From the NCBI GenBank assembly GCA_963930775.1, contig OZ005704.1, positions 1,054,001-1,118,000 of the forward strand: a DNA stretch of 64,000 nucleotides, written 5' to 3'. The notes beneath the pieces are model-generated. The model was not told the origin of the DNA. It saw only the letters and a list, made by a program, of their open reading frames with translations, and did no database searches. How positions within the stretch are numbered: position 1 is the stretch's first letter; the number at the start of each line of letters is the position of its first letter. The position numbers and the translations under genes are program-made. This document shows positions 25,209 through 38,191 of the stretch, in pieces. This DNA comes from Cliona cf. orientalis (taxonomy: Eukaryota; Porifera; Demospongiae; Clionaida; Clionaidae).

Positions 25209-28200
25209 ATGAAGGCACAGAGCTGGCTCATTGTTGGTGTGGTTCTTTCTGTTGTTATCGCCGTGGAATGTGATGGTATGTCTCACTATTGTACATTGAC
25301 TTACCAACTGTCCCTGATTTTGCAAGGTTTTTAGCACTTTATCCTTCATGTATTTACAAATGCTGTGTGGATTAGTATTATAGCTAATACAAATTAATTT
25401 CCTGCAAAATAGATACAAAAGTCTTTAAAATTGTCCTGCAAAATAATTTTTCTGGTTGACTATTGTTCAACAGTGTCGTACTATTTTATCCTGCTGGAGA
25501 GGTTATCTTCTTTAGCAGGTTCTCAATGAATTAATGCATAGTTGAAAATTTATTTGCAGTAATTAATAGATTTTGACTTTTGTTGGACATTTGAATAATA
25601 TAATGTCATCAGATTCTATGATGGAAAAAAATACGGGATTTGTAAATACACGTGCAAAAAAATTAATGTGCTAAGCGGTGATAATGGAATTCATATTGAA
25701 ATCCTGGTATTATCATAAAATTAATGTTTAGAAGCATGTAAATTTAGTAAAGGTGCCCTGGTAAAAAATTTGAAAGGCAGAAAAACATATTAGCTAATTT
25801 TTTTTATTCTGTGCTGCATGTGTGAGAAGACATCACACCACTTTGCCTGCTATAGCTCACTGCAAAAACCGGTGGGTCATATCAACCTAACATATGGGTT
25901 ATCTGAGTTGCACTTGCTTCTAGCACATGCGAGTCAACAAAATGCTGACAAGATATCATCAGATCCTTTCCTTCACTTGCCATTGTTATGTGATAGCAAT
26001 TGCTTTCGTAGTATTGATCAGCAATCACAATACTGCAGTCCATAAATTAAATTTCAGATCTTGAAAAAAACATGTGAATTATTTTAAGATAAGTCACATT
26101 CTTAGAGTAGATGATGCCAGGTATAGAAAGCAGTATTGTGCTTATCGATCAATACTACGGAAACAATCATTATCATGTAACAATGGTACTAGGTGTACAA
26201 ATTATAGAATAATAATATTATGGTGATTTCTCATCATGCAGCATTTTCACATGACTAGAAGTGAGTGCAACTGAGATAACCCATGTTAGGTTAATATGAT
26301 CCAATAATTTTTACAGAGTATAATTAAGTCCCCCACCACTGATTTGCACTTTTACCATTAAAGGAAATAGCAGACTAAGATGATCGATCTAAGATAAACA
26401 GATAAAATTGGTCCACCAGCAACTTACGTTAAAGATAAATCACACCCACTTGTGGTTAATATTAATATACATGAGGAGGCACTATGGTTTCTGTGACTCT
26501 CCTGGAGACTCGAAGTGGTCTATATATTTGCCTACACACTATTCAAGCAGTGTGTACTGTTATCTTTAGTTGGCCCTATCGGAAGAATCAGTGATCTAGC
26601 TACTCTATGTAAACATCCTGGGGTAGCTAATTCTACAAATTGAGCCCCCTCCCATGTACTCTGCGGAATATTACTTATTATGGTAACGATTAGTGCAGTA
26701 GCCACTACACATTGGAAGATAAAATTATAAGTGGAGTTTGAGAACTCAGAAGGCATAATAGCTCACATGAACGGCAGATGGACTTTAATAATTATCGAAT
26801 AATTATAGTTATATGAATATCATAAAACAGCTGGTTGCTAACTGTAATTATTATGTATACTCCTATTGCCTGTCTGTCATAATTATATTCCGACATCAAT
26901 TTTGCATTTTATCAGAATCTGATGGTAACACTGCAACTCCACCAATCATCCCTGAATGCCATATCGAGGGAAGCGTCAACTCAAGCCTCATAAGGAATGA
27001 CTTCAGTGATCTACAGTTCAGTGTTGTGGGTCCCATTGAGATTTGTGTCAATGGACGGTATGAATCTCTGTGTGACATTGGCTGGGATGAATTTGATGCC
27101 CAAGCACTCTGCTATCAACTAGTGGCCTTTGATGCTTGTAAACAACTGAACAATCTCTTTCTTTCTCTAATCTCTCTCTCTCTCTCTTCCACCCTCTGAG
27201 TCTCTCTCTCTCTAATCTCTTAAATATCTGCTTAATCTCCTATCTCCCATACATACTCACATACAGTGGCTGAGCCTCTTTATGGCTTGGGAGTTCCTCG
27301 AACAAGATATCTATCAAGGACTTTCAACTGCTCTAAAAATGATCGACGCTTGAGTAACTGCAGGAGCACATCGGTCATTGATCCACAGTGCAATAATGGA
27401 TCTCATGTTGCTGGAGTGAGATGCACAATGAGTAAGTAAAGCAATTATTGAAAATTTCAGATGCTAACTCTTGACTGTGCATACATTCTAAAAAATTTTG
27501 TAGAATGCACGGATGGTGATATAGGACTCCGAAATTCGACTTTAACATTGGACAGCGGCAAAACATTGCGTACCTATCTAGGGCGAGTGGATGTCTGTGT
27601 TAATGGAAGCTTTTTGCCAATCTGTGATGTGGGCTGGGATAATCATGATGCCCAGGTGGTATGCAGGCAACAGTATGGTGATAATTTTGGTTAGTTGAAT
27701 TTAATAATAATTATTATTACTGATTTTCGTGAGATCTAATTCATATCATATCATAATAATATTATTATGCTATTCCATAGTTGGTGAGGTGTACCGAAGC
27801 TTTCATCTATTTCCAAGCTCACGCTATCTCGCCCAAAAGTTCATGTGCAACGGAACAGAGAACTCTTTGAGCCAGTGTGGCTACAATCGTTCCATCAGTC
27901 CTGTGTGCTTCGCTGGAAACCACTCAGCTGCTGTGATTTGTAGACAAGGTATAGTATATAACACAGACTATGTCGATGTACAATGTTCAGTCACTGAGAC
28001 TCATCTCTATCTTATTCCAGTGTGCCGTGATGGAGATGTGAGGTTGGTTAATCGAAGCTATTCACCATTCTATGGCCTACACCATCTTGGTGGAGTGGTC
28101 CAAGTGTGTATCAACCAGCAGTTTGGCTATGCTTGTGCTGACGACTGGGACGACAGAGAAGCTGAAGTGGTGTGCAGAAGTCTCAGTAAAGGCCATTTCT

Positions 28201-30860
28201 ACACAGCTCCATACTATGGTATACATGCATATTGATCAATACTAGTCAGCTATATACTTTTTAACTATAGAGAATACAGCTTCAACGACATCACTGATAC
28301 CGGAGGATGCTCCAATCTATCGTTTCTCCATGTGTAATGGAATGGAATACAATTTCAATAGATGTCAGCTTCCCAGATCTGATTCTAAGTCTACTTGCCC
28401 TTCTATTGGTGTAGTGAACTGCACAGAAGGTGTGATAATAGATAACAAAGTTTATAAAAAATGATGATTATTTCATATTTTCTATATATTTGCAGTTATT
28501 TCGCGATGCTCCAATGAAGGTCACTACAGGTTGATTAACGTTACGAGAACCTCCTTTATTGATGGGACAATCATGGTCACTGGAAGGATTGAAGTTTGCT
28601 CTAATTTCACATACAAGTCCCAGTGTGATCAATATTGGGATCCAATGGATGCTCAAGTCTATTGTCAACAATATCTAAGAAATGCTGTTCCTGGTAGCAA
28701 TTTATCTGGGAGTACTATTAGTAAGGATTTGCTAGTAAATTTTTATGCAATAAAATAATATTGTTAATAACTACAGTTGGCCGCCCAATTCTTTCCTCTC
28801 AGTATGGCTATAGTAGAGGTGGAGTTGCAGCATATGATGTAAGGTGCAAGGGCTCTGAGATCTTACTTGGAGACTGCAGTGTTGATAAATGTCCCCTCTC
28901 CGCTTTTCTTTGCCATGATTCTACCTCAAATGCTGCTGGAGTGGTGTGCACTTACACACGTATAAAAATACTAAGCGATCAGAGATGCATAGCTACTATT
29001 AGTAATCTTATCTTTATGCAGCTCCTAAACCTTTGTGCACAGAGTATGATCTTCGTGCACGGAATCTAAGCTCTAAGACTACTCAAGATATCTATCAGAC
29101 GGTTGAGGCTAATGTTGAGATCTGCATCAATGGTACCTTTGTTGCCATCTGTGACCTTGGCTGGGGCAACAAAGAAGCTCAGTTGGTCTGCAATGCCTTG
29201 GGATACAGCGAACCTTTCTATCGTATATCTTAATATCCTATACTATGCAATTCAAGTATCAATTATTGCTGGATATTTTATAGGTGGAGTTGCTCTTAGT
29301 GGACTTACTGCCACCACTGCAATTGGTATTGAGGATGTCAAGTGCTCCAGCAACTCAACCAGTGTTTCAGAGTGCAGTGGTACTGCACCACCACAGTCCT
29401 CGCAATGCTTAAGCAATTTTACTGCTGCTGGAATACGCTGTAGCCGAGGTTAGTATCATAAGTATGCAGACTACTTAGTACTGTAATGTATCTGTGGAGC
29501 TGCTGGAAGGTGGGCAATTTAACACTGCAAAAATCTTACTAATAGGTCCTGTGCCCGTTGTGACAACTGGTACTAAACATTTCCCAATCAATAATCAACC
29601 ATACACTGTGACCTGCACAGTAACCTTCATGGTCGCTGTACCACTGGAAATGGTTGCAATACGGTGGACGACTCTAGAGGGAATTCTAGTGACTAACCTC
29701 AGCAATAGAATTAATGTCTCACAGATTCGTCAGATTAACGAGAGCATCTTTGCTCGTGATGCCATCTTCGATCCCCTCAGAGTTGAGGACAATGGAACCT
29801 ATGTCTGTGGAGCTGGAGTCAGTGAGGGAAGATTTCTCATAAGTCGCCATGCATATGAGTCGGCTCACATTTCTGTGCTTAGTAAGCATTAATTCATAAT
29901 ACTACCAAATGTGCATTAATTTTTTCTTGTTAGTATATTATTATACTTGAGTACCTGGCATTCATATTATACACATTCTTTTCCTCTAGTACCTCCCATT
30001 TTCCCTCAACCAGGACTGTGTTCTGTTGTTGTTTGGAATAGTCCCAATGTGTCTTGTGGATTCATCCGTGGATACGAATTAGAGTTATTCATACACGATC
30101 CTCAAAATACCTTTCAGCTGATGAATCGAAGGTTGGTGAGGCAAGTTGGGCCAAGTGGAACATACTACATCTTAAACGATGAAGATAGACTGGAAGGCCG
30201 ATTGCCTACCCATGTTCGGGTACTATATAGATCTAGCTATAGTTTATACCTACAGTGTTAGCTAAATTTTTTTTATTGTAGTCACTGCATGACTAATAAT
30301 TTAGGTTCGAGCAATTTACGTGAGTGGAAGAGGAATATGGGATACTGGTGTACTGCTTGGTAAGCAATTGCATGGACAGTGCTAATGATACATGTATATG
30401 ATTTTATCATTCCATATCCAGGATGTGCTTCTGAGTTGCCAATAACTACACCAGCTCCTGAAATTCCTCCGAGTAAGAATTATAGTACATTAGCAAAAGC
30501 TATGGCTATTAAAGCATTTATTTTCTAGGAGTCTTCTTTGAACTCAATGGAAAGGTCTACGCCAATAACAGTGTCCTCCCTCTGGCTGATGTTGGAGAAG
30601 GTACTAGCGCACTCTACTGTAGGACTGACAAGGAGGAGTGTTGTGGAACATTGCCAAATCGATTTGGGCAGTTCTACTACCCCAGTGGAGTCCAAGTCCC
30701 CGTTGAAGGTCGACAGCAGGGCTTCTATCGCAACAGAGGCAATCAGCTCATACGTCTGAATCGGAGAGAGGGCATCACGTCGCCCACAGGGACCTACCGA
30801 TGTGAGATACCCAATGCTGATGACATTTTGGTCAATATCTACATCACACTGACTGGATAA
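25209..30860 (+). CDS. SRCR gene A: secreted SRCR x5, Ig, FN3, derived Ig-like C-terminus
   Basis: Sixteen exons. The signal peptide exon is 25209-25274 (MKAQSWLIVGVVLS). SRCR domains use exon pairs 26916-27137/27267-27431, 27504-27689/27781-27948, 28021-28218/28271-28429, 28496-28720/28777-28959 and 29022-29222/29284-29448. An Ig domain follows (29546-29881, with EDNGTYVCGAG), then FN3 (29990-30219, 30305-30359), a Thr/Pro linker (30422-30472) and the C-terminal domain (30529-30860). Each SRCR has CD(I/V/L)GWD, a VVC-type cysteine, CNGTE..L..C and AA(V)xC. Most have eight cysteines, including one in the GRVxVC strand. No membrane anchor or GPI signal precedes the stop, so the protein is probably secreted. 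Many N-glycosylation sequons are present. SRCR proteins often bind microbial or extracellular ligands; the role here is inferred only from domains. Intron 1 (1.6 kb) carries a foldback insertion. Confidence 0.85.
25873..26303. repeat. Foldback/MITE-like insertion in intron 1 of gene A
   Basis: The left terminal segment starting at 25873 (tgggtcatatcaacctaaca) is the inverse of the right terminal segment 26250-26303, which ends in taggttaatatgatcca. Terminal repeats are about 55 nt. Pairing continues inward: 25979-26045 (gtagtattgatcagcaatca) mirrors about 26104-26180, so arms reach about 170 nt with gaps. The flanking intron sequence on both sides resembles a continuous unit in gene B intron 1, which marks this as an insertion specific to gene A. 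Confidence 0.8.
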
Positions 30861-31190
30861 ACTGAAATTTTTGTCGTAGATCTTATAACTGAGACTAGTT
30901 AGTGAAATAATATAGTAAGATACTGTGCATAATATAATATGTAGCAGCAACTAGACTAGAGTAAAATTAATGGCTGACTTTGAATTTCAAATACATGTAA
31001 TTGCTACGTAGCCGCCACGTTTAGTAAATAGCGCACACCGGAAATGGGTGGAGCAGACACACCTGGATGCGCGCGCAATTGCAGCCCCACCTTTCTGCGT
31101 GGGACGTTGGAGAGGCTATAAAGGGGTAGGACTATCATTCACTTTTTCTTAACCGTGAGCTGTGAGCATAGCTATAGCAGTCTTACGGAG
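30861..31190 (+). promoter_or_regulatory. Gene A-B spacer with gene B promoter
   Basis: The first 140 bp are AT-rich 3' flank of gene A. From 31012 the sequence copies the MRPL11/gene A promoter. It includes a decayed piece of MRPL11 exon 1 (gccacgttta), then atagcgcacaccggaaatgg, gccccacctttctgcgtggg and a TATA box (tataaag, 31117-31123) 74 bp before the gene B ATG. The leader also matches that of gene A (accgtgagctgtgagc). Confidence 0.8.
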
Positions 31191-34100
31191 ATGAAGATAC
31201 AGAGCCGGCAGCTGACACTCAGGCAGGTGCAGGTGGTTGGAGTGGTTCTTTCTATTGCTATCGCTGTGCAATGTCAGGGTATGTTTTATACAGTCATTTT
31301 TGTCCTGTATGAAGCAGTTTTCTTAAGCAGATTCTTCAATGACATAATATTAGTAATACATAGTTGCCTACCTTTGTGGGACAAATTTTGCAGGATTTGT
31401 GCCTATTTTGCAGGACATTAATTTTGGTGTTATGAAGGATTTGTCATTTAATATGCTAACATGCATAACCCTGCAAAATCAGAAACAGTTGGCAAGTACA
31501 TTTAAACATTGGAAAGTTTATAACAATGTCATGGATGATCATGTATGAGGGTGATAAAAGATTCATTCTGTGATATTACGGAATTTGTATTAGCACAGAA
31601 ATTATTTATACTATTGTTTAGAAGCATGCAAATATTGGTGCTCAGGTGAAAAGGGCAGGAAAAAAAAGGTGTTTTTATTCTGGACTGCATAAGAGGACAT
31701 CACACCACTTTGCCTGTGTGGGTATATCTACCGTGCACCTACACTTTTACCATTGAAGGAGACAGCAAACAAAAGCTGTTGAGTCTAAGATAAACAGATA
31801 AAGTTGGTCCACCAGCAAATTGAGTTATAGATAAATCACGCCTACACGCGGTTAGTGAGACATACATGAGGGGACTATCATGACAATGTGCTATGGCTTC
31901 CATGGCTTTCCTGGACAAGCAGTGGACTACCATATTTTGCTTATATACACTGCTTTCTTTAGTTGGCATTATCATGTTGAGAGAATCAGTAGTCTAAGAA
32001 TTAGTGATCTATAGCTAGCTACTCTACAATAATAAACATCATGGGACCCGTATAGTAATTATCATAGATTGGTAGACTATAAGTGGGGATGGCACGGACA
32101 CTCTATAATATTACATTTAGAAGCATGCAAATAGGTGCTCAGGTGAAGAAGCGCAGGAAAAAAAGGTATTTTTATTCTGGACTGCACAAGAGGACATCAC
32201 ACCACTTTGCCTGCGTGGGTATCTACCATGCACCTACACTTTTACCATTGAAGGAAAACAAAGACTATTGATCTTAGATAAATAGATATTATTGGTCCAC
32301 CAGCAAATTGAGTTACAGATAAATCACGCCTACACGCGGTTTATAGTAAGATATACATGAGGGGACTACCATGACAGTGTGCTATGGCTTCCATGGCTTT
32401 CCTGGACAAGCAGTGGTCTACCACATTTTGCTTATATACACTGTTTATATCTTTAGTTGACATCATTGAGAGAATCAGTGGTCAAGCTACTCTTTAATAT
32501 TATAATTGTAATATATACATTCTGGACGGTAGTAATTATCATGGAGTCGGTAGACTCCATAAGTAGGGATGGCACAGACACTCCATAATAATATTGTGTA
32601 ATACATTTACTACAAATACCTAAAATCTCAAAACCAGATGAAGTTGTGAAACTTCTAACTTAGTGTAGAATCAGAATCTCCAGCAAATTATCTGTCTATC
32701 AAGACCAAGATCATGCATCAGAATAATTATACATGTACATGTCAGAACTAGATGCTAAAGTAATAGACCAAGTCATTAAAATTAATTTTGTCAATCTTTC
32801 TTTTTCATTTCCAGGGTTAACTCAAGACTGCCTTGACCTCTCATCTTGGTTTGAGTAGCTATATAAATCCACTCCATTTTGTAGTGCAAAACAATTGATG
32901 ATAATCGTTATGTACAGAGATCCTGATTAGATTATTGGCGCGTGGTTATGACTCGCAATCACACGCCGGCATGTATAATGTATTGTATCACTATATGCGG
33001 TACAGATGGGAGGGTCAGGGGATGGATTGCTAATGGTTAGCAAGGTTAAGCAGGCCTACAAATCTTGTTTGTGTACGTTTTTCATCCTTCAATTTTCTAT
33101 TTGTACAAATTAAGTTCCCCCTCCCCCTCATACCCTGCAGAATATTGCTTATTATGGTGCGATTAGTGCAATAGCTATTACACACCAGAAGTTCATATGA
33201 ACTGCAGACTTAAGGACTTAATTATCAAATAGTTATCATGGCTGCTAAGTATGTATTATAATACTTCTGGTGTTAGCCTGTCAATGACATACATTAATGA
33301 ATTAATGTCATTATTATTATTCATTTCATCAGAATCTGATGGTAACACTGCAACTCCACCAACCATCCCTGAATGCCATGAGGGAAACGTCAACTCAAGG
33401 ATCATAAGGAATGACTTCAGTGATATACAATTTAGTGTTGTGGGTCCCGTTGAATTTTGTGTCAATGGACAGTATGAAAGTGTATGTGACATTGGCTGGG
33501 ATGAACTTGATGCCCAGGCAGTCTGCCGTGAACAAGTGGCCTCTGATACTTGTAAATAACTGAATAAATTCTTCCTTCCTCTAACATATCGTATGGCGGG
33601 TAATTTCGTGGGGTCTAATTTTCGTGGAAAGTCCGAAAAGGCCCTCAAAATTAATTTTCGTGGTTTTAAATTTCGTGACAGCACCAGTCCAGGGGCGTGG
33701 CACTGCTGCGATGTAGTAATCTATACACACGCTCGCAATCTTCTATATTACTCTATAGAGACTTGGACAAATAGCATGAGATAGAAGAATAGTAGTGTCG
33801 AACATCTATCAGCTGGATCGCGCTGCCATGATATTTATGGCCACGCACATCATCATGGACTCGCATAGTACCATATCACCGGGCTGTAGGCATTAATTTC
33901 CGTGGGTGGGAAAATTTCGTGACTGCCAAGTCAACCACGAAAATAACGAAAATTAGCACCCCACGAAAATTGCCCGCCATATGGTATTCTTCCCCCCCCC
34001 CCCCCCCCCCCCCCAAATGTCTTTCTTCTCCATTCTCTGAGCCTCTCTCTCTAACCTCTCTCAGATATGCACTTAATCTCCTTTCATCCATCCATACATA

Positions 34101-37100
34101 CAGTGGCTGAACCTCTTTATGGCTTGGGAGTTCCTCGAACAAGATATCTATCAAGGACTTTCAACTGCTCTAAAAATGATCAACGCTTGAGCAACTGCAG
34201 GAGCACATCAGTCATTGATCCACAGTGCAACAATGGATCTCATGTTGCTGGAGTGAGATGCAACCGGAGTAAGCCAAACATACCTTTAAAAAATAATTTA
34301 CAGATGCTATTCTGGGTCGTGCATGCATTCTATACTTTTAGAATGCACAGACGATGATATACAATTCCGAAATTTGATGTTAACATTGGACAGTGGAGGA
34401 ACATTGCATACCTATCAGGGGCAAGTGCATATCTGTGTTAATGGAGGTTATTTGCCAGTCTGTGACCTAGGCTGGGATAATCGTGATGCCCAGGTGGTGT
34501 GCAGGCAGCGGTATGGTGATAATTTTGGTCAGTTAATAATCTAATTTTTGCAAGACGTGTGAATAATATGTATTCTTCATATCATTCTTATTCCATAGTT
34601 GGTGAGGTGTACCCAAGCTTTCATCTGTTTCCAAGCTCAAGGTACCTGGGCCAAGAGTTCATGTGCAATGGAACAGAGTACTCTTTGAGCCAGTGTGGCT
34701 ACAGTCGTTCCATCAGTCCAGAATGCTTTGTTGGAAACCGTTCAGCTGCTGTGGTTTGTAGACAAGGTATAATTGTGGTATAATAATTATAACTAAGTAG
34801 CTTAATTAGTTAGTTGCTTGTAGGTTTAGGACCCATCATGATGGGATTATGAGAGCTCCAAGGCAAGTAGCTGTACTACTATAGCAACAGTTGTAAAGTT
34901 TTAAATAACTTAGCTCACCTTGGCCAATGCATGGGATCCACAGTATTTAGCATCCCTCTGTCCCTATAGTAACACCGGCCCTCACCATGCTCAGGTGCCA
35001 TTGGGATGCTAAAGGCCGTAGATTTCTTATCTTTGGTGTCTATATAGCTAACTATTATTTATATTAATTTTTATGTCAATGTTATAATTATAGCGATTTG
35101 GACTTATTATTCCATGCATGCAGTGTGCCGTGAGGGAGATGTGAGGTTGCTTAACCGAAGCCACTCACCATTTTATGGCCTACACCATCTTGGTGGAGTG
35201 GTCCAAGTGTGTGTCAACCAGCAGTTTGGCTATGCTTGTGCTGATGACTGGGACGACAGAGAAGCTGAAGCAGTGTGTAGAAGTCTCAGTATTTTAAAAC
35301 TCTATTCCTACACAGCTCCATACTATGGTAGCTATGCATGCACAGTCAACACTAGTCAGCTATAACTATCTTCTAAAATGTAATGATTACAGAAAATAGA
35401 GCTTCAACGATATCGACATCACTGATACCTGAGGATGCTCCAATCTATCGCTACTCTATGTGTAATGGAACAGAATACAATTTCAATAGATGTCAGCTTC
35501 CCAGATCTGATTCTAACTCTACTTGCCCTTCTATTGGCGTAGTGAACTGCACTGAAGGTGTGATAAATATTTGAAGTTTGTAAATAACGATAAGTGATTT
35601 ATCTACCTTTTATTTGTAGTTATTTCACGATGCTCCAATATTGATGAAGGTCACTACAGGTTAATTAACATTACGAGAACCTCCTCCATTGATGGGACTG
35701 TCACAGCTGCCGGAAGGATTGAAGTTTGCTCCAACTTCACATACAAGTCCCAGTGTGATCAATATTGGGATCCAATGGATGCTCAAGCCTTTTGTCAGCA
35801 ATATCTAATAAATACTGTTCCTGGTATAAGTAGCAATTGTTTATCTGCGAGTTGTTTTAGTAAGCAATTGCTATTAATTATAATGTTATTGTGCCATGAT
35901 TTAATTATACAATAATAACTACAGCTGGCCGTCCAATTCTTTCCTCTCAGTATGGCTACAGTAGAGGTGGAGTGGCAGCATATGATGTAAGGTGCAAGGG
36001 CTCTGAGATTTCAATTATTAGAGATTGCAGTGTTGATAAATGTCCCCTGATCTCATTAGTTTGCCGTGATTCTACCTCAAACGCTGCTGGAGTGGTGTGC
36101 ACTTACACACGTATTAATAAAAATCCAAGCAATCAGAGATGCATTATTATAGCTGCTATTATTCTTTGTGCAGCTCCTAAGCCTTTGTGTACAGAGTATG
36201 ATCTTCGTGCACGGAATCTAAGCTCTAAAACTGTTCAAGATAGTATCAATCAGACGGTTGAGGCTAATGTTGAGATCTGCATCAATGGTACCTTTGTTGC
36301 TATCTGTGACCTCGGCTGGGGAGATAAAGAAGCTCAGTTGGCCTGCAATGCCTTGGGATACACTGAACCTTTCTATCGTATGTTCTTATTATGTCCAGGC
36401 TATGCAATTCATGATCAAGCCTCCACTATTGATGTTTTATAGGTGGAGTTGCTCTTAGTGGGCTTACTGCCACCACTGCAATTGGTATTGAGGATATCAA
36501 GTGCCCCAGCAACTCAACCAGTGTTTCAGAGTGCAGTGGTACTGCACCACCACAGTCCTCGCAGTGCTTAAACAATTTCACTGCTGCTGGAATACGCTGT
36601 AGCCGAGGTTGGTACATAATATGCAGATTACCTATAGTACTGTAATGTATCTATGGAGCACAGCAAAACTTGTAATAGTAACTGCAGTTTAATGGAAAGT
36701 GGGAAAATTGTCATGTTACATTCACTGCAAAATCTTACATTTTATTTACTTAATAGGTCCTGTGCCTGTTGTGACAACTAATGTTTACAGATATTTTCCA
36801 TTCAACAATCGACCATACACTGTGCCCTGCACGGTGACATTTTCGGCCGCTGTACCACTGGAAATGGTTATAATGCAGTGGACGACTCCAGATGGCATTC
36901 TACTGACGGACCTCAGTGATAGAATCAAAGTGTCTCAGATTCGCCAGATCAATGAGAACATCTTTGCTCGTGATGCCCTCTTCAATCCCCTCAGACTTGA
37001 GGACAATGGAACATACATATGTGGAGCTGGACTCAAGGAAAGATTTCCCATAAGTCACTGCGCATATGAGTCGGCTCACATTTCTGTGATTAGTAAGCAT

Positions 37101-38191
37101 TTAGGATCATACTTACTACCAAGATCAAGAGTGCATGTATTCTCTTATTAGTATACCTCAGTGCATGCCATGGCATCTATATCTTACCTATACAACTGTT
37201 TTTCCCCTGCAGTACCTCCCATTTTCCCTCAACCAGGACTGTGCTCTCTTGTTGTCTGGAATAGTCCCAATGTGTCTTGTGGACTCATCACTGGATACGA
37301 ATTGGAACTATTCATAAATGATCCTCAAAATCCCTATCAGTATAATGTAGATCCAAAGTTGGTGAGGCAAGTTGGGCCAAGTGGAACTTACTACATCTTA
37401 AAGGACGAGGATAGACTGGAAGGCCGATTGCCTACCCATGTTGAGGTACTATAGCTATAATAATATTATATTTGCAGAGTTTGCTAAAATTTTTCGTTGT
37501 AGTCACTGCATGATGATTAATTTAGGTTCGACCAATTTACGTGAGTGGAAGAGGAGGACGGGGTGTTGCTGTACAGCTTGGTAAGCAATAATTGACAGTA
37601 GACTATCAGATCAGCACGATACGCTATCAGAATAAACAGCCAAAATAATAATATTATGTGATTATGACTACCCTATTATCATTCCTTATCCAGGATGTGA
37701 CCCTCAGTTGCCAGTGACAACCACTGCAATGATACCAACAACTACACCAGCTCCTGAAATTCCTCGTGAGAATTATCTTCACATCAGTGATAAATTTAGT
37801 TGCTTAATATTTTAAATTTAGCATAAAGCTACAGCTAAAGTATCAGTTAATTTTTCTAGGAGTCTTCTTTGAGCTTAATGGAGAGGTCTACCTCAACAAC
37901 AGTGCCCTCCCTCTGGCTGATATTGGAGAGGGCACTAGTGCACTCTACTGTAGGACTGATAAGGAGGAGTGTTGTGGAACAGTACCAAACCGATTTGGGC
38001 AGTTCTACTATCCCAGTGGAGCCCAAGTCCCCATTAATGCTCGACAACAGGGCTTCTATCGCAATAGAGGCAGCCAGCTCATACGTCTGAACCGGAGAGA
38101 AGGCATCACGTCACCCACAGGGACCTACCGATGTGAGATACCCAATGCTGATGATGAGATAGTCAATATCTACATCACTCTGACTGGATAA
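31191..38191 (+). CDS. SRCR gene B: secreted SRCR x5, Ig, FN3, derived Ig-like C-terminus
   Basis: Close paralogue of gene A with the same 16-exon plan. Exons (approximate): 31191-31278 signal peptide, 33333-33554, 34105-34268, 34342-34528, 34600-34767, 35124-35326, 35393-35558, 35620-35861, 35925-36111, 36173-36379, 36443-36608 (five SRCR), 36757-37092 (Ig), 37213-37445 and 37526-37580 (FN3), 37694-37768 (linker ending TTPAPEIP), 37860-38191 (C-terminal domain). Reading frames are open in every exon. Differences from A: a 2-kb intron 1 with a duplicated 0.5-kb unit, a transposon-like insertion splitting the intron inside SRCR1, a larger intron before SRCR3, and a longer linker. The exon 4 donor is gtcagt, weaker than its neighbours. 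There is no membrane anchor. The ligand is unknown. Confidence 0.85.
31617..32592. repeat. Tandem direct repeat of about 0.5 kb in gene B intron 1
   Basis: Unit 1 (about 31617-32111) and unit 2 (about 32114-32592) share long blocks, such as gaggacatcacaccactttg and gcttccatggctttcctgg. Both end in a variant of gtagactccataagtaggga followed by tggcac(a/g)gacactc. Gene A intron 1 has one diverged unit, interrupted by the foldback insertion. A reverse fragment of the terminal motif also occurs at 4566-4602. Confidence 0.85.
33586..33988. mobile_element. MITE-like element between the two exons of SRCR1 in gene B
   Basis: Terminal inverted repeats of about 45 nt: the left end is atatcgtatggcgggtaatt and the right end, read in reverse, is ataccatatggcgggcaatt. 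Both continue with a repeated ttcgtgg word. The body of about 400 bp has no transposase frame. The element is absent from the matching intron of gene A, so it is a non-autonomous DNA transposon-like insertion. A 23-base C run (33992-34014) directly follows the right end. Confidence 0.8.
34800..35060. repeat. Extra sequence with short inverted repeats in gene B intron 5
   Basis: This intron is about 356 bp against about 72 bp in gene A. The additional sequence contains the palindrome acccatcatgatgggat (34831-34847) and the pair tttagcatccc / gggatgctaaa around 34950-35017. It is probably a small insertion of unknown type. No coding frame was seen. Confidence 0.45.

Noticed and set aside
27140-27240. 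CT-rich tract as a possible regulatory repeat
   Set aside because: Simple polypyrimidine/microsatellite sequence upstream of an acceptor; similar tracts occur in other introns here.
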